Shown piece by piece: positions 59,875-64,000 of a DNA stretch of 64,000 bases. Positions within the stretch are counted from its first letter, which is position 1; each line of letters starts with the position of its first letter. The position numbers and the translations under genes were made by a program. Source of the DNA: Bacillus_BE sp042263505 (GTDB lineage: Bacteria > Bacillota > Bacilli > Bacillales > Cytobacillaceae); the NCBI RefSeq assembly GCF_042263505.1, contig NZ_JBHKFI010000001.1, forward strand, positions 62,001-126,000, read 5' to 3'. The notes beneath the pieces are model-generated. The model was given only the letters and a program-made list of their open reading frames with translations. It had not been told where the DNA came from and did no database searches.

Positions 59875-60573
59875 TTATTCAATGCTGCAATAGACAGCAG
59901 GGCAGTTTTCACAGCCAATCTCATCCTTTAAAAATTGACGATTGTGAACCGTAATTTTGCCTTTATTGATGGAGATGATACCCTCACGTTTTAGCTCGTT
60001 TAAAATGCGGTTTGTACTTTCACGTGATGTTCCACAAAAATTAGCTAAATCCTGATTGGTTAACGGCAAGTCAATTAAAATTCCATTCGATTTTTCAACA
60101 CCGTAGCTATTCGTCATCCGAATGAGTGTTGAAAATAAAGCTCCTCTTTTTCCATTAAGGACAAGATCGCGAAATTTTGTTTGGGTTTTTCGGAAATGAT
60201 CGCTCATCCACTTCATAAATTCAAAAGCCAATGCACTATTTTGGAAAATTTCATTTTCAATTTTATCCTTTTTTATAATAGCGACTTCACCGTCTTCTAG
60301 GACAAGAGCATTTAGGAGATATTTTGGAGAGGAAGTAAATAGAGTTAATTCACCACAAATATCGTTTTCTCCACAAATTCGAAGAGAAAGCTCTCGTCCA
60401 TCTGAGGTGATTTTACTGATTTGAACCCTACCAGAAATAACTAAAAAAAGTTCTTCCGCATGCATTCCTTCTTGGAACAAATATTGATTTTTTTTCATTT
60501 TTATCGTACGTTCAGCAAACCGGAGCAATTCTTTTATTTCAATTGAATGTGTTGGTTTCATTGCCGCATCCAT
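59875..60573 (-). CDS. fnr: Anaerobic regulator Fnr (Crp/Fnr family)
   Basis: 232 residues. Cyclic-nucleotide-type beta barrel ('NQYLFQEGMHAEELFLVISGRVQI', 'GENDICGELTLF'), long dimer helix and a winged helix ('LTNQDLANFCGTSRESTNRILNELKREGII'). The C-terminal Cys-x2-Cys-x4-Cys ('GCENCPAVYC') is the Bacillus-type 4Fe-4S site, unlike the N-terminal cluster of E. coli Fnr. It activates nitrate respiration when oxygen is low. The ATG at 60573 follows GAGGTGG. It presumably drives the four promoters listed here. Confidence 0.93.
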   Translation of the reverse strand: MDAAMKPTHSIEIKELLRFAERTIKMKKNQYLFQEGMHAEELFLVISGRVQISKITSDGRELSLRICGENDICGELTLFTSSPKYLLNALVLEDGEVAIIKKDKIENEIFQNSALAFEFMKWMSDHFRKTQTKFRDLVLNGKRGALFSTLIRMTNSYGVEKSNGILIDLPLTNQDLANFCGTSRESTNRILNELKREGIISINKGKITVHNRQFLKDEIGCENCPAVYCSIE

Positions 60574-60619
60574 AAGTGACCACCTCATTTTCTCGTAATA
60601 CCCAAAATGCGTACCTTAT

Positions 60620-60649
60620 ACTATAGCATATCTCTTTTTATTATGTCAG
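60620..60649 (-). promoter_or_regulatory. Sigma-A promoter of fnr
   Basis: On the minus strand CTGACA (60649-60644), 18 bases, TATAGT (60625-60620). No Fnr-type box stands at the activating distance, so fnr itself may not be autoactivated. Confidence 0.5.
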
Positions 60650-60811
60650 TGATTCAAGATGCTTAAAGTTTACTTTTGAAGAGTCTCCTATAAAGCTTTA
60701 AAAAAGCAAATCATCGTTATTAATTGTTTATTTATATTGTATACTTTTCACTATGTTTGTAGTGAAAAAAATAATTGGTAACTGTGAATACTTTATGAAC
60801 TTGAAATTAGA

Positions 60812-60854
60812 TGTGAAGTATTTCACATCTTAAAATAGCTTCTTTTTTTACGAT
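60812..60854 (+). promoter_or_regulatory. Fnr-dependent promoter of narK
   Basis: A perfect box TGTGA-AGTATT-TCACA (60812-60827) and -10 TACGAT (60849-60854), centre at -41.5. The -10 is weak, so activation is likely to be strict. Confidence 0.82.
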
Positions 60855-60905
60855 ATTTTCTAAGCAGGTAATCATGATTTATCGAAAAATTAAAGGAGTT
60901 GAATT

Positions 60906-62090
60906 ATGTTGAAAACCAAAACATTACAACTACCGCTTCAAACTTTAAGTTTAGTTGCAGGATTTATGGTGTGGGTTATTCTTTCTTCATTGATGCCATT
61001 TATAAAAGAGGAAATTCAATTATCAGCCAATCAAATCGCCTTGATTACCGCGATCCCGGTCGTTCTTGGCTCTATCCTCAGGGTTCCGATTGGCTATTGG
61101 ACAAATCGATATGGGGCAAGAAAATTATTTTCTATTAGCTTTATTTTATTAGTATTTCCTATTTTCTATATTAGTAATGCAAATTCGTTTACTGATTTAT
61201 TGGTAGGAGGTTTTTTTCTCGGAATAAGCGGAGCGGTGTTTTCTGTAGGTGTAACCTCATTGCCAAAATATTATCCAAAGGAACGCCATGGGTTTGTTAA
61301 CGGAATTTATGGAGCCGGAAATATTGGTACAGCAATAACTACCTTTTCAGCACCTGTTATTGCTACAAAGTTAGGATGGGGAATGACCGTTAAGCTTTAT
61401 TTAATTCTTGTAGTAGTCATTTCGTTATTGAATTTCTTAATGGGAGATAAGAAGGAACCAAAGGTGGTAACTCCATTAAGTACACAAATTAAAAGTGTAT
61501 ATAAAAATGAAAAGCTCTGGTTTTTAAGTTTATTTTATTTCTTAACTTTTGGTGCATTTGTTGCGTTTACGATTTATTTACCCAATTTCTTAGTTGCAAA
61601 CTTTGAATTGTCAAAGGTAGATGCTGGTATAAGGACGGCTGGTTTTATCGCTGTTGCCACTGTATTTCGTCCAGTTGGAGGATTTTTAGGGGATAAATTT
61701 AATTCATTCAAAATCTTAATGTGGGTATTTGCCGGCTTATCCTTATCAGGGATTTTGTTGGCGTTTAATCCAGCGTTACCTCTATATTCTATCGGTTGCA
61801 TTACAATTGCGCTTTGTGCTGGAATTGGGAACGGTACTGTTTTCAAGTTAGTTCCAATGTATTTTTCAAAGCAGGCAGGGATAGTGAATGGAATTGTTTC
61901 TGCTATGGGAGGATTAGGTGGTTTCTTCCCGCCACTGTTGCTTTCATTCTTATTCAATTTAACAGGACATTATGCGATTGGTTTTATGGCTCTATCCCAA
62001 GTTGCGATGGCTTGTTTAATCCTTGTCATTTGGATGTTTTACCAAGAAAAATTAGAAACTTTGAATAGGATGAGCGGTCATGTTGAATGA
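60906..62090 (+). CDS. narK: Nitrate/nitrite transporter NarK
   Basis: 394 residues, twelve membrane helices, major facilitator superfamily. The nitrate/nitrite porter signatures are present: 'RVPIGYWTNRYGARK' in the first half and Gly-rich 'GAVFSVGVTSLPKYYPKERHGFVNGIYGAGNIGTA' and 'GIVNGIVSAMGGLGGFFPP'. It brings nitrate in and/or exports the nitrite made by NarGHI. The ATG follows AAAGGAG by about seven bases. Confidence 0.94.
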   Translation: MLKTKTLQLPLQTLSLVAGFMVWVILSSLMPFIKEEIQLSANQIALITAIPVVLGSILRVPIGYWTNRYGARKLFSISFILLVFPIFYISNANSFTDLLVGGFFLGISGAVFSVGVTSLPKYYPKERHGFVNGIYGAGNIGTAITTFSAPVIATKLGWGMTVKLYLILVVVISLLNFLMGDKKEPKVVTPLSTQIKSVYKNEKLWFLSLFYFLTFGAFVAFTIYLPNFLVANFELSKVDAGIRTAGFIAVATVFRPVGGFLGDKFNSFKILMWVFAGLSLSGILLAFNPALPLYSIGCITIALCAGIGNGTVFKLVPMYFSKQAGIVNGIVSAMGGLGGFFPPLLLSFLFNLTGHYAIGFMALSQVAMACLILVIWMFYQEKLETLNRMSGHVE

Positions 62091-62152
62091 GTAGCTCCTT
62101 ATCAAACAAAAAGTTCTAATTTTAAAATTAGGGGGATACAATAATAAGAAGA

Positions 62153-62188
62153 AAGGCTGTCGGAAGAAATGATTCGACAGCTTATTTC
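62153..62188 (+). terminator. Terminator of narK
   Basis: AAGGCTGTCG pairs with CGACAGCTT, followed by a short T-rich tail. Confidence 0.78.
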
Positions 62189-62283
62189 ATATTATGACAT
62201 ATTATTGAATTTTGAATCAGATAGGAAATTAGGAGCTGTACATTATTTAAAAGGTACTATTTAATGTGCTATGATATAGGAAA

Positions 62284-62326
62284 TGTGAAATTGTTAACAG
62301 ATGAGGACTGATTTTTGGTTTATAAT
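62284..62326 (+). promoter_or_regulatory. Fnr-type promoter of moaA
   Basis: Box TGTGA-AATTGT-TAACA (62284-62299), one base from consensus in the second half, and a perfect TATAAT (62321-62326). The centre is again at -41.5. It would tie molybdenum cofactor synthesis to nitrate respiration. Confidence 0.68.
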
Positions 62327-62353
62327 TTAACCCTACTCTAATTAAGGAGTTGA

Positions 62354-63376
62354 ATGTTTTTGCAAAATAAATTAATTACCGATACAATGAATCGTCCCTT
62401 AAGAGATTTACGAATTTCTGTTATAGATCGCTGTAATTTTCGTTGCAAATATTGTATGCCTGCTGAAGTATTCGGTCATGATTTTGTTTTTTTACCTAAG
62501 AGTGAATTATTAACTTATGAAGAAATAGAACGTTTAGCTCATATTTTCGCGGAGCTGGGAGTTGAAAAAATTCGGTTAACAGGTGGAGAACCTTTATTGC
62601 GGAAGGATTTGCCTGTCTTGGTAAATAATCTTGCGAAAATAGAAGGAATTAAAGATATTGCTTTAACAACAAATGGGGTGCTGCTAACAAAACAAGCTGA
62701 TGCCTTAAAGGAAGCTGGTTTAAAGCGGGTCAATGTGAGTCTTGACAGCTTAAACGATAAGCTCTTTGGTGAAATTAATGGTCGTCAGGTTGGGGTTCAG
62801 CCTGTGCTTGATGGAATTCATGCAGCTAAGGAAGCCGGACTTGGAATAAAGGTAAATATGGTTGTGAAAAAAGGTTTAAATGATTCGGAAATCGTTCCAA
62901 TGGCTAAGTATTGCAAGGAACAACAAATTCAACTGCGCTTTATTGAATATATGGATGTTGGCAGTACAAACGGCTGGCGCATGGATGATGTTGTTACGAA
63001 AAAAGAAATTTTCCAGATTCTTAACGAACATTTTGAATTAGAATCTTTGTATCCAGACTATTTTGGAGAGGTTGCAAAGCGCTATCGTTATAAGGGTACC
63101 CAAGTGGAAGTAGGATTTATTACTTCTGTTTCAGAAGCTTTCTGTTCAAGCTGTACGAGAGCAAGACTATCAGCAGATGGGAAGATTTATACTTGTCTAT
63201 TCAGCGGGAATGGCCATGATATGAAGAATTTCATGAGGGAAGGAAATTCTGATGAAGAAATGGCAAAACGAATCATCGATATATGGAATCACCGTACGGA
63301 CCGATATTCTGATGAACGCACAGCAGAAACCGTGGCTAACCGAAAGAAAATAGAGATGTCATATATTGGTGGATAA
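62354..63376 (+). CDS. moaA: GTP 3',8-cyclase MoaA
   Basis: 340 residues. Radical SAM cluster 'CNFRCKYCMP', 'LTGGEPLLRKDL', and a second cluster in the C-terminal half ('CSSCTRARLSADGKIYTCLF'). The usual C-terminal Gly-Gly ends the protein ('MSYIGG'). It performs the first step of molybdopterin synthesis, needed for NarG. The ATG lies four bases after AAGGAG. No other moa gene follows in the window, so this copy is a stand-alone member of the nitrate cluster. Confidence 0.95.
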   Translation: MFLQNKLITDTMNRPLRDLRISVIDRCNFRCKYCMPAEVFGHDFVFLPKSELLTYEEIERLAHIFAELGVEKIRLTGGEPLLRKDLPVLVNNLAKIEGIKDIALTTNGVLLTKQADALKEAGLKRVNVSLDSLNDKLFGEINGRQVGVQPVLDGIHAAKEAGLGIKVNMVVKKGLNDSEIVPMAKYCKEQQIQLRFIEYMDVGSTNGWRMDDVVTKKEIFQILNEHFELESLYPDYFGEVAKRYRYKGTQVEVGFITSVSEAFCSSCTRARLSADGKIYTCLFSGNGHDMKNFMREGNSDEEMAKRIIDIWNHRTDRYSDERTAETVANRKKIEMSYIGG

Positions 63377-63400
63377 CCGACTGTAAAAGGTCGGTTTTTG
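63375..63400 (+). terminator. Terminator of moaA
   Basis: ACCGAC pairs with GTCGGT, followed by T5. Confidence 0.8.
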
Positions 63401-63502
63401 TTTTTGTAGAAAAATTTTGTGTGCAGTCTTGAATGCAATATAAGATATGAAGTTTGTCTGCATTAGACTCAAAGTAGAGCAATTCTTCTCATTTAAAAAT
63501 TG

Positions 63503-63536
63503 AAAAAAGCTGCGAAACAATCTTCGCAGCTTTTTC
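63503..63536. terminator. Terminator of the ric/scdA gene
   Basis: AAAAAAGCTGCG pairs with CGCAGCTTTTT, with A and T runs on both sides. Confidence 0.88.
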
Positions 63537-63541
63537 AATAT

Positions 63542-64000
63542 TTAAGCTTCTAAATAACGTGGAAATAGAATATTATTTTCAAGATGGACATGCATGAATG
63601 TATGTCCTTCAAGTCCTTCGAGACGGCTAAACACTAAACGATAAGTACCACAGGCATCGAGAGGTGGTTCGAAATCGGATGTAATCTCTCTAAGTTCTTT
63701 TAGAATGGCACCCGCATGATCGTGTTCTTTTTCAAGCTCAATAATGTGTTGTATAATCTCTTCACGATTTTCAACATTTGGTTCATCCAGTTTTAATAGC
63801 ATGGGGAATACAGTTGCCTCTTCTTTAGCGGTATGCTCCAAAAGCTCTTTCTTTAATTCATAAAATAAGGCATGAACCTGTATTAATTCAGGATGACGTT
63901 CTCCATGGACTTTCGCGATTTTTGTAACATATGGACTTAAGCTTGCAAGTTCTTCCTCTAATGTCCGATGATAATGCTTCTTGATATGCTCAATGATGAC
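63542..64000 (-). CDS. scdA: Iron-sulfur cluster repair di-iron protein Ric/ScdA (5' part outside the window)
   Basis: The visible C-terminal 152 residues form the haemerythrin-like four-helix bundle. The iron-binding His and Glu residues recur as 'HIKKHYHR', 'HGERHPEL', 'LLEHTAKEEATVFP', 'LEKEHDHAG' and 'HVHLENNILFPRYLEA'. The N-terminal ScdA-N part and start lie beyond the window edge, so the start at 64000 is artificial. Ric proteins repair Fe-S clusters damaged by nitric oxide, which fits the nitrate/nitrite context of the neighbouring genes. Confidence 0.9.
   Translation of the reverse strand, partial: VIIEHIKKHYHRTLEEELASLSPYVTKIAKVHGERHPELIQVHALFYELKKELLEHTAKEEATVFPMLLKLDEPNVENREEIIQHIIELEKEHDHAGAILKELREITSDFEPPLDACGTYRLVFSRLEGLEGHTFMHVHLENNILFPRYLEA

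Noticed and set aside
61574..61957. 127-codon minus-strand frame inside narK
   Set aside because: Antisense shadow of a membrane protein gene; low-complexity Pro/Asn composition.

Overview
The window comes from an AT-rich, spore-forming member of the Bacillaceae. The main evidence is a gene backbone that follows the Bacillus comK to yitW region: an IDEAL protein and comK, yhjD, yhjE, sipV-like, addB-addA, gerPA-F, yisK, yisL, yisN-like, asnO, a YajQ protein, a CvfB protein, DegV, YitT, yitU, yitV and yitW. ComK points to a competence regulator, GerP to spore coats, and the nitrate cluster to facultative anaerobiosis. I cannot fix the species.

Layout. 1-4.1 kb: competence regulator and small cell-envelope genes. 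4.5-17.6 kb: an accessory catabolic island. It has a large STAND-type ATPase regulator with a C-terminal SARP-like (winged helix plus BTAD) module, a five-gene Liv-type ABC importer, a 59-residue protein, a KAS III-like condensing enzyme, an alpha/beta hydrolase, an SDR reductase and an acyl-CoA ligase. Two promoters in the island carry the same direct-repeat operator (TGTAACT, 11-bp period) at the same distance from the -10 box. 17.6-19.0 kb: an IS200/IS605-type element carrying only tnpB, inserted exactly at the ligase stop codon. 19.2-26.5 kb: addB-addA. 26.5-28.5 kb: the gerP operon on the minus strand. 28.7-51.8 kb: a second acyl-CoA ligase, yisK, yisL, a FIST-PAS-GGDEF-EAL protein, an ABC-2 exporter, asnO, a membrane-anchored GH13 protein lacking catalytic residues, and the yit block. 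51.9-64 kb: respiratory nitrate reduction (narGHJI, a NirJ/AhbD-like radical SAM gene, fnr, narK, moaA and a partial ric/scdA).

Five copies of a 159-327 bp hairpin-rich repeat, each bounded by TTTAT, are scattered through the intergenic regions. In size, flanks and fold they resemble the bcr1 repeat known from the Bacillus cereus group. Their first stem resembles the ends of the tnpB element, which also uses TTTAT as its target, so a shared mobilisation machinery is possible.

Regulation. Four nitrate-related promoters (narG, radical SAM, narK, moaA) each carry an Fnr-type site centred exactly 41.5 bases upstream of the inferred start, so they form one regulon. LexA-type SOS boxes lie in front of yhjD and, more surprisingly, over the inferred start point of the tnpB promoter.
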